Source: Fen-671 sp963794745 (GTDB taxonomy: Bacteria > Actinomycetota > Acidimicrobiia > Acidimicrobiales > Palsa-688). Taken from it: a stretch of 64,000 nt of DNA. This document shows positions 47,027 to 56,451 of this stretch, one piece after another. The notes below the pieces were generated by a model. The model saw only the letters and a program-made list of their open reading frames with translations. It did not search any database and was not told where the DNA came from. Made by a program: the position numbers and the translations under genes. Within the stretch, counting starts at the first letter, position 1. Every line of letters begins with the position of its first letter. The stretch lies in the NCBI GenBank assembly GCA_963794745.1, contig CAWCEZ010000004.1, forward strand, positions 124,001 to 188,000, written 5' to 3'.

Positions 47027-47956
47027 ATGACAGCACTTGGACCGTGCCGCGTGCAGCCGTCCCAGGGCAATGTGCCGTCTCGGAATTGCCCAGTCTGCGG
47101 GGCTGCAGCAGTCCCCGCACGCTTTCCGCCGGAGTTCGAATGGTCGGGGACCGTCTTCCGCCAGTACCGGTGCCCAGGTTGCAGGACCGTTTTCACCGAC
47201 CCGGTACCGAACCAGGACCAGTTGGCGACGGTGTACGACTGGGCTTCTTACCACGCGGCTTATCCCGAAGTGCCGGTTGCGCGTGATGCGGCCACCTTGG
47301 CCCGACTACGCAACCACACCAGCGGGAAGAAATTGCTGGACGTAGGCTGCGGTACGGGGAGCTTCTTACGCTGCGCTGCGGCAGCCGGCTACGAGGCCAT
47401 AGGTGCCGAAATTACAGAGAGCGTCGCCCAGGCAGCTAGCGCAAAAGCGGGTGTGCCCGTGCTCCCACTCGAAACCCTTCTCCACCGCGCCGACCAGTTC
47501 GATGTCATACACTGCCGCGACGTAGTGGCTCATCTTGTTGAGCCGCGTGAGACTTTGGCCCAACTGGTGCGCCTTCTCGCCATCGACGGCTTGCTCGTAC
47601 TAGACGACCCCATCGAAGAGAACCCGAGCTTGGTGCTCGGGACCGCCCGTGCCTGGAGCAAGTGGTCCGGCCACCGCGAAATGCGTACTGCTTCGCGAGG
47701 TCCGACAATGCTCATGCGAATGACGGCCCGCTCGCACGGGATGCTCCGGGACGGCTTAGGCCTGGAACTTCTGGAATCCCGGGTCACTGAGACGGGTTGG
47801 CCCTACTATGTCGATGGCCAGCCGATTAGGACAATCGCAGGCGCCGTAAGGACGGGTGTCGGCTGGTCCGCTCGCGTGCTGTCATGGCTCGACGTCACCA
47901 ATACGTTGGGCAACCGAGTGTTTACGATATCTCGCAGGACGGCTCGGGGTGCCTGA
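47027..47956 (+). CDS. Class I SAM-dependent methyltransferase with N-terminal zinc ribbon
   Basis: Intact, 309 residues. An N-terminal metal ribbon (NCPVCGAAAV and RQYRCPGCRTVFTDPVP, two CxxC pairs) is followed by the SAM fold: KLLDVGCGTGSFLRCAAAAG (motif I), IGAEITESVAQAA, and QFDVIHCRDVVAHLVEPRET. In glycan clusters this architecture often methylates sugars or lipid-linked glycans; the acceptor cannot be read from sequence. Its stop overlaps the start of the deacetylase gene by 8 bp. Confidence 0.85.
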   Translation: MTALGPCRVQPSQGNVPSRNCPVCGAAAVPARFPPEFEWSGTVFRQYRCPGCRTVFTDPVPNQDQLATVYDWASYHAAYPEVPVARDAATLARLRNHTSGKKLLDVGCGTGSFLRCAAAAGYEAIGAEITESVAQAASAKAGVPVLPLETLLHRADQFDVIHCRDVVAHLVEPRETLAQLVRLLAIDGLLVLDDPIEENPSLVLGTARAWSKWSGHREMRTASRGPTMLMRMTARSHGMLRDGLGLELLESRVTETGWPYYVDGQPIRTIAGAVRTGVGWSARVLSWLDVTNTLGNRVFTISRRTARGA

Positions 47957-48887
47957 AAGACATCTCGTAGTCACTGTGGACACCGAGGTCGACAAGTCTG
48001 CGGACTGGTCCGTCTCAGATCCGCCGACTTTCCGATCGGTCATTCATGCTCTCCCAGAACTCATGGCACCGCTATGCGAGCGCTTCGGGATAAAAGCCAC
48101 ATACCTGCTAAGCCCTGAAGTCATCGAGGATCCCCGCCAGCCAACAAGCCCTGCTCGGGCTCGCGGCCCAACACGAGCTCGGGGCTCACCTCCACGGCGA
48201 CTTCATCACCCCAGAGCGCGTCCTTTGGCCCCACAACGCTGGCGGCACGCACGCCGACGCGGCACAGCCCGACTACCCGGCGGAGCTCGAACAGGCGAAG
48301 CTTTGCGCCTTGACCGACCTCTTCATCAACGTGTTCGGCCATCGTCCACTTGCCTTCCGCGCTGGACGCTTTGGGATCAGCCCGTCGACGCTGAGGTTTT
48401 TGGCCGAGCTTGGGTACCGGGTTGATTCCAGCGTCACGCCCGGGCTGAAATGGCAGTTCCAGTCGGCGTTCTCCGACTACACGAAATGGGGCCACGAAGC
48501 TCGCACCGTGAGCACCCCAGCCGGTCCGATCGTGGAACTTCCCGTCAGCGTCCGACCGGGTAGCCCATTTGCACCCCTCGTTCGGCGCGCTCCACCACTG
48601 GTGCAATCCGTGGCCAGACGGGTGACCGGCGGCAGGTCGGACTATCAATGGCTACGGCCGAGCTGGTGCTCGGGAGCGGAGCTCATACGCTACGTCGCCA
48701 ATACCGACGACCGTTTCCTCGTTCAATGTTCCACAGCGTCGAGCTGACGCCAGGCGCCAGCCCTTACGCTCGTGACGATGAGGGCGTCAAACGGATCCTC
48801 GGGTCACTCGTTGAACTTTTCGCCTGGTGTTCTGACCACGGCTTCCAGTTCAGTTCGATGTCCGAGGCTGCAACACTTGTCGGCTGA
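47949..48887 (+). CDS. Polysaccharide deacetylase (NodB-like) family protein, two frameshifts
   Basis: About 312 residues from GTG 47949 (VPERHLVVTVDTEVDKSADW). The NodB-type metal site starts with VTVDTEVD. After a shift near 48135 the text is ASQQALLGLAAQHELGAHLH, GDFITPE with the His pair GAHLH, then FRAGRFGISPSTLRFLAELG and YRVDSSVTPGLKW, typical of WalW-like deacetylases. After a second shift near 48725 comes MFHSVELTPGASPYARDDEG with the late catalytic-type MFHSVE. It removes N- or O-acetyl groups from a polysaccharide or its precursor. No signal peptide is visible. It overlaps the next gene's likely TTG start by 11 bp. Confidence 0.8.
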
Positions 48888-50060
48888 AAGCGGCGTCCTG
48901 GTAGTCATCGAAACGCTCGGCATGGGGGGGGCTGAGTGGGCCTTGGTCAACTTGGCACGAGAGCTCAAGCAGCAAACAGGTTGTCTCGAAGTTGCGGTGC
49001 TGCACCCTCCCTACACTCTCCAGGTTGAGCTGGAAAACCAAGGGATCCCTGTCCATCGGCTCGACATCCGTGACCCGTGGCACGTATGGTCGGGGGTGCC
49101 CAGGTTGCAGCGGCTGCTCAGGACGCGGCGGTTTGCCATTATTCATGGGCACCTCTTTTTCGGTGCCCTCCACGCGTCACTTGCCGGGACACTTTCCGCC
49201 GACGTGACCCGAGTCGCTTCTTTCCACAATTTGGGGTATGCGAGTTACCCCCCCCAGACAATTGCCCAGCACGGGCGCAAATGGTTGGAACGAGCCGTAA
49301 TGGGCCACCTAGTTGACGGCTACCTAGCGGTTAGCGAAGCTGTCGCGGCGCACTATACAGACCAGCTTGGCTTGCGTGATGTAGCCGTGGTCCCGAACGC
49401 CCTGAGCCAGGAGCTCGTTGATGCTGCCAAGGAACCACGTTCAGGGGCGCAGGTCGAGCGTCCATTTTGGCCGTTGATCGTCATGCCGGGGCGCTTCGTT
49501 CCCGAGAAAGGCCACGACGTTCTCCTCCGTGCGGTCCATCGGCTGGCGCCGGAGTTCCCAGCACTCGAGGTTGTACTTGCGGGGAGCGGCCCCACCGAGC
49601 GAGAGGTCCGCCGCGAAGCGGGCAGTTGGGGATGGTCGAGCGAGTCCGCTTCATGGGAGATGTCTCGCGCCGGGCCCTGTTCGACCTTGAACGCGAAGCC
49701 GACTTGGTTGTCGTCCCGTCGCTTCATGAAGGATTCGGGCTGGCGGCGGCAGAGGCTATGGCGCTAGGCGCTCCGGTGGTGGCTTCCGACGTCGGAGGCC
49801 TGCGGGAGCTTATTGAAGATGGGGTCACCGGCCGTCTGGCTCAGGTCGGTTCCTCCGACGACCTAGCTTCTGCCATCAGCTCAGTGCTCCTGGACAAGGC
49901 GGCGGCGGCCGAAATGGCGGCCGCCGCGTGTCGCCATGTGGTCAGCCATTTCGCTCCGAGGACCGTGGCAAGTCAAACACAGGCATTTTACGACAGGGTG
50001 AGAACGGGCACTCGGCACAAGTTCCGCCGCACCGGGGACAAGGCTGGCTTCCCTAGATGA
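48877..50060 (+). CDS. GT4 family glycosyltransferase, one frameshift
   Basis: About 394 residues. The likely start is TTG 48877 (LSAESGVLVVIETLGMGGAE), giving the usual GGAE loop straight after strand 1. Acceptor half: FAIIHGHLFFGALHASLAGT, VASFHNLGYASYPPQTIAQH. Donor half: PLIVMPGRFVPEKGHDVLLR, VVLAGSGPTEREVRREA. After a shift near 49625 it reads VERVRFMGDVSRRALFDLER, then VVVPSLHEGFGLAAAEAMAL (E-x7-E) and GAPVVASDVGGLRELIEDGV. Its start overlaps the deacetylase gene end. The sugar is unknown. Confidence 0.83.
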
Positions 50061-50117
50061 GAGGTGTCCCGTGGGCTCGGCGTGCGCACCTAAGGAAATC
50101 AAGCGGGAGAACGCTCG

Positions 50118-51103
50118 TTGCCTGAAGTATCGGTGATCCTCAACTCGTACAACCAAGGAGAATTCCTCCAGGAGGCCATCGATTCGGTCCTTAATCAGAC
50201 CTTTGAGGACTTCGAGCTGATCATAGTTGATAACGGTTCCACCGACAATTCTCAAGAGCTCGTGAGAAACGTGACTGACAAACGCGTGCGGACGCTCGTT
50301 CACGATAGCAATCGACCCATTACACAACGGTTCAATGAGGCGATAAGAGAAGCTCGCGCGCCCTTTGTGTCATTCCTCTACTCGGACGATCTTTACTTGC
50401 CCACGAAGCTTGGAAGGCAAGTGGAGCGCTTTAGGGAGCTCGACAGTTCCTACGGAGTTGTCACCTCCGTCGCTATCGCCAAAAACCTACTGACTGGTAG
50501 CGAATGGCGTCTGCCCCCGGTGGGTTCGGGTTGGGTATTCGATACAATGTTGGCAGAAATCACGCGTGCCAAATCGATATGTGCTCGCCAATGGTCCGGA
50601 CTTCCTGTCTCGCATTGCACCCGTTCAACGAAGCGATCTTTGGCGAAGGCGAAGCGGTCTTCTGGCGCATCAGCTTGACGCACAAGTTCTCACACCTAGA
50701 CGAGCCGGTCGTCGTCTTACGTGACCATGGCAGCAACGCCGGTAAGGCGATCCGCCAAAATGCGTCTATGACCTTCCAGGCACTCGATGCCTTAGCGCTG
50801 GACCGCAACCTGCCCGCGGCGAAGCTACCACTCGTGCGCCGTTGCCGGTCTCGACTGTTGGCGAGGTACGCGTGGCAGGGTGCGCGCCGAGACGTTGACC
50901 GCAGCTGGATCTGGTCCTGCATTGGGCAGTCGTTGCGCAACGACGTCCGTACATGCCTCAGTATGCGCACAGCCGGGGCAATCGTCCTTTGCGCGGTTCC
51001 AGACCCACTAAGGTCAAGGGTCAACCGTCGTCTGGACGTGCTGAGCCATCACCCTGGGACCGGACAGCGTGGCGTGACATTCGGGGGCGGTGCCGATGAG
51101 TGA
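50118..51103 (+). CDS. GT2 family glycosyltransferase, one frameshift
   Basis: About 328 residues, with a TTG start at 50118 after GGGAGA. The GT-A core is clear: VSVILNSYNQGEFLQEAIDS, DFELIIVDNGSTDNSQELVR, and PFVSFLYSDDLYLPTKLGRQ with the DxD-like YSDD. The frame shifts near 50575; the second part reads IDMCSPMVRTSCLALHPFNE, AIFGEGEAVFWRISLTHKFS, which holds the catalytic-base EGE pair, and HLDEPVVVLRDHGSNAGKAI. A helical tail of about 110 residues follows. The acceptor is unknown. Confidence 0.83.
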
Positions 51104-51322
51104 ACGGTGCTCGCAGCTCCCATCGAACGGCGTTTACCAGTCGACCGTGGAGGTCGTGCACCATGAGCGCCACAAGGAGGGCACCTTGCGGGCCGGACAA
51201 ACGGCGGCCCGCTGACGGCCGGGGACGACGGCCCGCAAGGCGGACATGGCCGACGAAAGGACGCGTCGGAGCGGGCGGCGGAGGGCGGCCGGTCGCTTTC
51301 AGGGCAGGTCGCAGCGGGGGGA

Positions 51323-52819
51323 GTGTGGGGGCTCGGCGGGCAGCTAGCGGTCCTCGTGGCCACTGTGCTGGCGACCCCGTTCACGATCCGTTTGCTAGGA
51401 CCGGCACGGTATGGCACATGGGGCTTGCTGCAGGCTGCGCTTCCGTGGGCTGCGCTCGCCGACCTTGGGATGGCCAGTGCCTCGACCAAATTTTCCGCTG
51501 AGCGGTACACCGATGGCGACGCCCAAGGCGAAGCAGCCATCGTATGGACTGCCCTCGGGGTTACGGTAACAGCTACAGCATGTGCGGCCGCCCTCGTCGG
51601 CGTGTGGGCACCGTCAATACTCCTGCACCTGCTTCACGCTCGCGGCAACTCCCTCGGTGCGTACGTAGTCGCGTTACGAGTCTTCTGCGGCTTGTTCGTG
51701 TTCCAGTCCGTGGCCGGCACGATCAACACGCCCCAAGTCGTGCGCCTGCGGTGGCGCCCGTACACCGCGATTACCCAGGGGGCCAATCTCATCGTGATCG
51801 TCGGGGTCCCGGTCGCACTCGCCTGCACGTCCGGCGGCGTGATCACGGCAGCTGCCGTGGCGCTCGGCGCTTCAGCGATGAGTGCCGCAGCCAATTTGGT
51901 GGTCGCAATCAGGCTCTTGCCCGAGCTGCGCAGGTTTCGTTTCGACAGGCACCTCATCCGACCTCTTGTGCGTTATGGCGGGCCGTTGACTTTAGGTGGG
52001 TTGGCCGACATACCACTGGAGACGGCTGAGCGGTTCCTTCTGGCACTCAACCGCTCTACGGTCGTAGTGGCTCACTACGCGGTCGCGGCCAGCCTTGGCA
52101 CGATCCTTGCAGTCCTACCCCAGCAGTTGGCGGGGCCGCTAATGCCTGCCCTAGTGCGCCTGGAAGCTGGAGGCCGAACGGATGAACACCGTGCGTTGTA
52201 CCAGAAAAGCCTTCAAGCACTGTTCCTTTCTCTGACTCCAGCCTCCATCCTGCTTGCCCTGGTCGCTCAACCGTTCCTGTCCTTCTGGGCCGGCCACAAC
52301 TACGGGCGATATAGCACTGGACCGTTCTTTGTGATCCTTGGCGGGTTGTGGTTCGGTGCCTTTTCCTATGTGCCGTACTTCTACCTAGTCTCCTCGGGCC
52401 GCACCAAGACGATTGCTTATATTCGCTTTGCCGAACTTGTGCCTTTCATTGCCGCAGCTGCAGCTCTCACTGCGAAATTCGGGGCAATGGGTGCGGCAGT
52501 GGCTTGGTCAGCGAGGGTCGTAATCAACTCGTTCGTGACATTTGCCGTCGTACGTAGTGTGGCGGGCTTGCCTTGGTCGCCACTTCCGGCGCGGCGCCTG
52601 GTGGCACTGGCAGCTCCCGCGGCACTTGGCTGCGCAGCCGCCCTCGCGGCCCTAGTCACCAACGATCTTGCTACCCGGCTGGGATGTGCAGCTGTGCTCG
52701 GGGCACTGTACGCACTCGTCACATGGCGATTGCTCACGACCGGAGAGCGCGACGGCATCCGGGCCTTGCTGGCGGAGCTCGCCCCATCAGGGCTCAAGCG
52801 CCGCAGATCGGCTAGGTAA
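51323..52819 (+). CDS. Wzx-like polysaccharide flippase (second)
   Basis: Intact membrane protein of 498 residues with about 14 helices. ATPFTIRLLGPARYGTWGLL and PWAALADLGMASASTKFSAE are the standard N-terminal helices of Wzx/MVF-like flippases; PLVRYGGPLTLGGLADIPLE and TAERFLLALNRSTVVVAHYA are central ones. GTG 51323 is the first start in this frame. The same frame continues upstream as a plausible cytoplasmic head (EGGRSLSGQVAAGGVWGLGG), so the true start may lie upstream and be hidden by a frameshift near 51180. It overlaps the convergent SDR gene by 8 bp. Two flippases and an ABC exporter in one locus suggest more than one glycan is exported. Confidence 0.85.
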   Translation: MWGLGGQLAVLVATVLATPFTIRLLGPARYGTWGLLQAALPWAALADLGMASASTKFSAERYTDGDAQGEAAIVWTALGVTVTATACAAALVGVWAPSILLHLLHARGNSLGAYVVALRVFCGLFVFQSVAGTINTPQVVRLRWRPYTAITQGANLIVIVGVPVALACTSGGVITAAAVALGASAMSAAANLVVAIRLLPELRRFRFDRHLIRPLVRYGGPLTLGGLADIPLETAERFLLALNRSTVVVAHYAVAASLGTILAVLPQQLAGPLMPALVRLEAGGRTDEHRALYQKSLQALFLSLTPASILLALVAQPFLSFWAGHNYGRYSTGPFFVILGGLWFGAFSYVPYFYLVSSGRTKTIAYIRFAELVPFIAAAAALTAKFGAMGAAVAWSARVVINSFVTFAVVRSVAGLPWSPLPARRLVALAAPAALGCAAALAALVTNDLATRLGCAAVLGALYALVTWRLLTTGERDGIRALLAELAPSGLKRRRSAR

Positions 52820-53840
52820 TGGGACCGCCCGCTAGCTCTGCCCTATGGTCCAGGCAGAACCGAGCCGTCTCCTCGATCGCACTCAGAACGCTGTTGTCCG
52901 CCAAAAAGCCGGCGCTCGCCAGAGCGGCGGTCGAGTAGCGGTGAGGCTCTGACTCAGCCAGGCCGCTTGAGGGGATATGCAACGCGGGCTCATTACCCGT
53001 CAGCGCCCGGTAGGCCGCCTGCACCCAGACGGCCAGCTCTCGGACTTGGAGCGGCACGCCGGAAGCGAGGTTGTACGTCCCCCCCGCTAGGCGACCTGGA
53101 GCGACCGCAAAACCCACGGCCAGGCACACGTCGTCGAGATGCAGGAAGTCCCTCCATTGCAGGCCGTTGCTCAGGAGCGTCATTGACCCATCGACGGCGG
53201 CCTGGCGGCACAGGTCGTTGGCAACCAACGACCATCTTTCGACCGCCGGATCCTGGGGAGCGCCGACAGCGTTGGTAACCCTGAAGCAGACGGCAGATGT
53301 AATGCTGCCTTCTTGAGCGCAACGCTCTGCTGCGATGTGCTCGCAGGTCAACCGGGCGATGCTGTACGCCGATCGAGGCTCGGGCACCGTCTGCTCGGAA
53401 AGTAAAGCGCCAGGGCGCACAGAGGCCCCGTAAACATGCGCCGTCGATAGGTACACAAGCCGCGGGATCCCCGCGGCGACTGCGGCACTAGCGACCCGCC
53501 ACATTGCCGACACTGCTTCACGAAGGGATCTCTCCGGGTTCGCCCTGCTCGCCGCCTCGTTGGCTCCCGCCAGATGCACCACAGCGCCGTGGCCGGCAAA
53601 AATCCGTTCGAGATCGCCCGATGTCGCCAGGTCGCCCACGACCTGGGTGGAACCACCCAAAAATGGGACGGCCTTGCGTACAAACGCGGTCACCTCGATG
53701 CCGCCGGACAACAAGCGCGCTGCCAGGCGACTACCCACGTAGCCGCCGGCCCCAGTTATCAGGACGGGTCCCTGGTGGGGTGGCTCGTGAACCGCACTGC
53801 CTAGGGACATCGCGGCCTTATCGGGCTCAGCGAACTTCAA
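52812..53840 (-). CDS. Extended SDR, probable CDP-sugar 4-ketoreductase, with Arg in place of the catalytic Lys
   Basis: Intact, 342 residues. The cofactor loop is LITGAGGYVGSRLAARLLSG; VVHLAGANEAASRANPERSL and LVYLSTAHVYGASVRP follow. The catalytic motif reads SAYSIARLTCE: Tyr is kept, but the usual YxxxK Lys is Arg. FRVTNAVGAPQDPAVERWSL, VANDLCRQA and LQWRDFLHLDDVCLAV complete the sugar-nucleotide part. It directly follows rfbG on the same strand (14-bp overlap), so it most likely works on the CDP-4-keto-6-deoxyglucose made by that enzyme, as a reductase or epimerase. Whether Arg supports catalysis is open. Confidence 0.8.
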   Translation of the reverse strand: MKFAEPDKAAMSLGSAVHEPPHQGPVLITGAGGYVGSRLAARLLSGGIEVTAFVRKAVPFLGGSTQVVGDLATSGDLERIFAGHGAVVHLAGANEAASRANPERSLREAVSAMWRVASAAVAAGIPRLVYLSTAHVYGASVRPGALLSEQTVPEPRSAYSIARLTCEHIAAERCAQEGSITSAVCFRVTNAVGAPQDPAVERWSLVANDLCRQAAVDGSMTLLSNGLQWRDFLHLDDVCLAVGFAVAPGRLAGGTYNLASGVPLQVRELAVWVQAAYRALTGNEPALHIPSSGLAESEPHRYSTAALASAGFLADNSVLSAIEETARFCLDHRAELAGGPIT

Positions 53841-54993
53841 CCGCAGACGCGGGAGCCCCCGGGCCGAAAGATGAGGTGGGACTGCCCATGGAAAGGTAGC
53901 GGCGCACCTGGTCCGCGCTTAGGGCTTCGGGGTCGAAAGCCCCGTCCAGAAGTGCGGCCGCGTACCACTCAGTTGTCCAGTCGACTGTCGTTGGCAGATC
54001 GAGACGGCGCCTCCAGGAGAGCCGGCTAAGTGCTTTGGCGGAGTCCAAGGCCAGCTCGTGCCGCTCAGCCGGTCCGTTGTTGTCCTCGATCACAGCGACG
54101 GGGCTAGGACGCCCAGCACGCGCCGCCCAGCTAGCTTCCAGCATCCCCACAAGATCGCTGACTGTGCTCGGTTGCTCGGGAGGCGGCCCGAAATTCCAGG
54201 CTCCTTGGTAGTCCCCCGGAGCGGCTAACAACGCGTCAGCCAGCACCACGTAGCCGGCAACCGCGTCTAGGACATGCTGCCATGGCCTCGTCGCGTAGGG
54301 CTGGCGCAATCTCAGGTTCGTGCCCGCACCGACTGAGCGGGCCCAATCCGGCACCAATCGACCAGCAGCCCAGTCGCCACCTCCAACTATGTTGCCGGCT
54401 CGTGCTGTGGCAACAGGTGGGAGGCCCGAGCTCCCAAAGGATTGCCGGTACGCGTTACTGACAATCTCAGCCGCCGCCTTGCTGGCGCTGTAAGGGTCAT
54501 CTCCACCGAGCGGATCAGTCTCCAAGTGAGCACGCTGCGAGGGGGCGTAACACTTGTCACTGGTGATGACCACGCAACAACGAGCGCTCCCAACCAGGCG
54601 GAGAGCTTCGAGAAGGTGCGCCGTACCCATCACATTGGTCGCAAACGTCGCCATCGGGTCTTCGTAGCCTTGGAGCACTAGGGCTTGGGCGGCAAGGTGG
54701 AAGACAACATGGGGCTGAAAGTCCCGCACGACGGCCGCGGTCTGCGAATACTCCCTGATATCCGCGTTGACCTCATGCACCTTGGCGCACATACGGGCTC
54801 GTTCTGCGGCGATCTCGGCGGGAGCCGGCAGCGACATCCCGGTCACCTCGGCCCCATGGAGGGTCAGAAGGTGGGCAAGCCAGGACCCGACAAAGCCGGT
54901 AGTCCCGGTCACCAGGACGCGCCTACCGCGACAGACACGGTCCAATGCCGCCTCGAGATCGGCACCTGCCGCCGGCTCCGTCGAGGCTGCCAC
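53827..54993 (-). CDS. rfbG: CDP-glucose 4,6-dehydratase
   Basis: Intact, 388 residues. It converts CDP-D-glucose to CDP-4-keto-6-deoxy-D-glucose with bound NAD+. Motifs: RRVLVTGTTGFVGSWLAHLL, PHVVFHLAAQALVLQGYEDP, VVITSDKCYAPSQRAHLETD, DDPYSASKAAAEIVSNAYRQ with YxxxK, ATARAGNIVGGGDWAAGRLV, and RQPYATRPWQHVLDAVAGYV. TSDKCY and GNIVGGGDWA are hallmarks of the CDP-glucose (RfbG/DdhB) rather than the dTDP-glucose enzyme. It is divergent from rfbF with 83 bp between starts, and followed by the SDR that may use its product. Confidence 0.93.
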   Translation of the reverse strand: MAASTEPAAGADLEAALDRVCRGRRVLVTGTTGFVGSWLAHLLTLHGAEVTGMSLPAPAEIAAERARMCAKVHEVNADIREYSQTAAVVRDFQPHVVFHLAAQALVLQGYEDPMATFATNVMGTAHLLEALRLVGSARCCVVITSDKCYAPSQRAHLETDPLGGDDPYSASKAAAEIVSNAYRQSFGSSGLPPVATARAGNIVGGGDWAAGRLVPDWARSVGAGTNLRLRQPYATRPWQHVLDAVAGYVVLADALLAAPGDYQGAWNFGPPPEQPSTVSDLVGMLEASWAARAGRPSPVAVIEDNNGPAERHELALDSAKALSRLSWRRRLDLPTTVDWTTEWYAAALLDGAFDPEALSADQVRRYLSMGSPTSSFGPGAPASAVEVR

Positions 54994-55076
54994 GGGCCAA
55001 CATTAGCGAGTCCTCCGGCTGTACCGGGCTAGCATCCTTCCAAGGCAGCTATGTGTAGGTCGGAGGAGTTGGCGAT

Positions 55077-55850
55077 TTGAAGGCAGTCATTTTGGCCGGA
55101 GGCCGTGGGACTCGGCTTGCCGAGGAGACCGTGGCGCGGCCAAAGCCAATGATCGATATCGGGGGCCGACCTCTTATCTGGCACGTCATGAAGAGCTTCG
55201 AGTGTTACGGCGTGACTGAGTTCATAATCTGCTGCGGTTACAAGGGCTATATGATCAAGGAGTATTTTGCGAACTACTTCTTGCACAACAGCGATGCCAC
55301 TTTCGATCTCAAGAACAACGCCGTCGAGATCCACAGCTCGAGCACAGAACCCTGGCGCGTCACCCTGACGGACACGGGCGAGAGCACGATGACGGGAGGC
55401 CGTCTGCGTCGGGCCCGCTCCTATTTGGACGGCGAGGATTTCTTTTTCACCTACGGTGACGGAGTATCAGACGTCGACATCAACGCGCTCGTCGACTGTC
55501 ACAAACGTAACGGCGGGCTCGCCACCGTCACAGCAGTACGTCCACCCCCAAGGTTCGGAGCGTTGCGGGTGGACGGTGAACGGGCCGTGGGCTTCCGGGA
55601 AAAGCCGGTGGGCGACGGCGGCTGGATCAACGGCGGATATTTCGTGCTCTCACCAGCGGTGATCGACTACATAGAGGGCGATGCCACAGTTTGGGAGCAA
55701 GGACCAATGGCCGCCCTCACAGCCACGGGCCAGTTGAGCGTCTATTGCCATGAGGGGTTATGGCAGACGGTCGATACCCTCAGGGATAAGGAGCAATTGA
55801 TCGCTATGTGGGACTCGGGCCAATTGCCATGGAAGATCAGACCGGTCTGA
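55077..55850 (+). CDS. rfbF: Glucose-1-phosphate cytidylyltransferase
   Basis: Intact, 257 residues, the normal length. It forms CDP-glucose from CTP and glucose-1-phosphate. The nucleotide loop is AVILAGGRGTRLAEETVARP, then KPMIDIGGRPLIWHVMKSFE; GYKGYMIKEYFANYFLHNSD and FFFTYGDGVSDVDINALVDC are the RfbF/DdhA forms. GFREKPVGDGGWINGGYFVL and WQTVDTLRDKEQLIAMWDSG complete it. The TTG start at 55077 is set by the upstream GGAGG and by the strand starting MKAVILAGG. It is followed 31 bp later by the epimerase-like gene, together with which and rfbG it forms a CDP-6-deoxysugar pathway. Confidence 0.95.
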   Translation: MKAVILAGGRGTRLAEETVARPKPMIDIGGRPLIWHVMKSFECYGVTEFIICCGYKGYMIKEYFANYFLHNSDATFDLKNNAVEIHSSSTEPWRVTLTDTGESTMTGGRLRRARSYLDGEDFFFTYGDGVSDVDINALVDCHKRNGGLATVTAVRPPPRFGALRVDGERAVGFREKPVGDGGWINGGYFVLSPAVIDYIEGDATVWEQGPMAALTATGQLSVYCHEGLWQTVDTLRDKEQLIAMWDSGQLPWKIRPV

Positions 55851-55881
55851 GGACCGGCAGACGCTAGGGGGGAAAGCGGGC

Positions 55882-56391
55882 ATGGATGCTTATTTGGAGA
55901 ACCGGCTCGGGCCGATCGATGGGGTCAGCGTCGCCGAGCGAACGCAAATCGTCGACGACCGGGGCAAGATCGCCCAGATGCTGCGATGCGACGACCCCGT
56001 TTTTGAAGCGTTCGGAGAGGTGTACTTCTCCTGGGTCAACCCGGGCAAAGTGAAAGCTTGGCACCTTCACAAGCAGATGACGCTCAACTATGCCTGCCCA
56101 TACGGGTCGGTAACCTTGGTGCTCTACGATGACCGACCCGGCTCATCCACCCGGGGCAACGTGATGCAGCTAGTCCTCTCGCCCGAGCAATACCGTTTGG
56201 TCAAGGTGCCGCCTCAGGTTTGGAACGGCTTTTCGTGCGGCGCCGACTACCCGAGCCTGGTTTGCAACTGTGCGACTATCCCACACGACCCTGAAGAAAT
56301 AGTACGGCTACCGCCTGACGATCCTTTGTTCCCATACGACTGGGCCAAGGGCGCCCTACGGCCCACAAGGCAAGCGGCAGCTCCAGACTAG
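55882..56391 (+). CDS. NDP-4-keto-6-deoxyhexose 3,5-epimerase-like cupin (RmlC/RfbC family)
   Basis: Intact, 169 residues, slightly shorter than dTDP-sugar enzymes. VAERTQIVDDRGKIAQMLRC and VYFSWVNPGKVKAWHLHKQM carry the RmlC catalytic His region (AWHLHK); VTLVLYDDRPGSSTRGNVMQ, VLSPEQYRLVKVPPQVWNGF and FPYDW follow. Standing beside rfbF, it most likely epimerises a CDP-4-keto-6-deoxysugar rather than the dTDP form, because no rmlA or rmlB is visible. RBS-like GGGGGAAAG precedes the ATG at 55882. Confidence 0.85.
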   Translation: MDAYLENRLGPIDGVSVAERTQIVDDRGKIAQMLRCDDPVFEAFGEVYFSWVNPGKVKAWHLHKQMTLNYACPYGSVTLVLYDDRPGSSTRGNVMQLVLSPEQYRLVKVPPQVWNGFSCGADYPSLVCNCATIPHDPEEIVRLPPDDPLFPYDWAKGALRPTRQAAAPD

Positions 56392-56397
56392 GACGTA

Positions 56398-56433
56398 CTG
56401 TCATTAGCGCCCAGGCTGTCATTAGCGCCCAGG
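56398..56433 (+). repeat. Two exact 18-bp tandem repeats between convergent genes
   Basis: CTGTCATTAGCGCCCAGG occurs twice in a row (56398–56415, 56416–56433), between the epimerase stop (56391) and the methyltransferase stop (56452). The unit length equals that of the array at 16442, but the sequence is unrelated. Confidence 0.92.
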
Positions 56434-56451
56434 CCTGCAAGGCGCCCGGGT

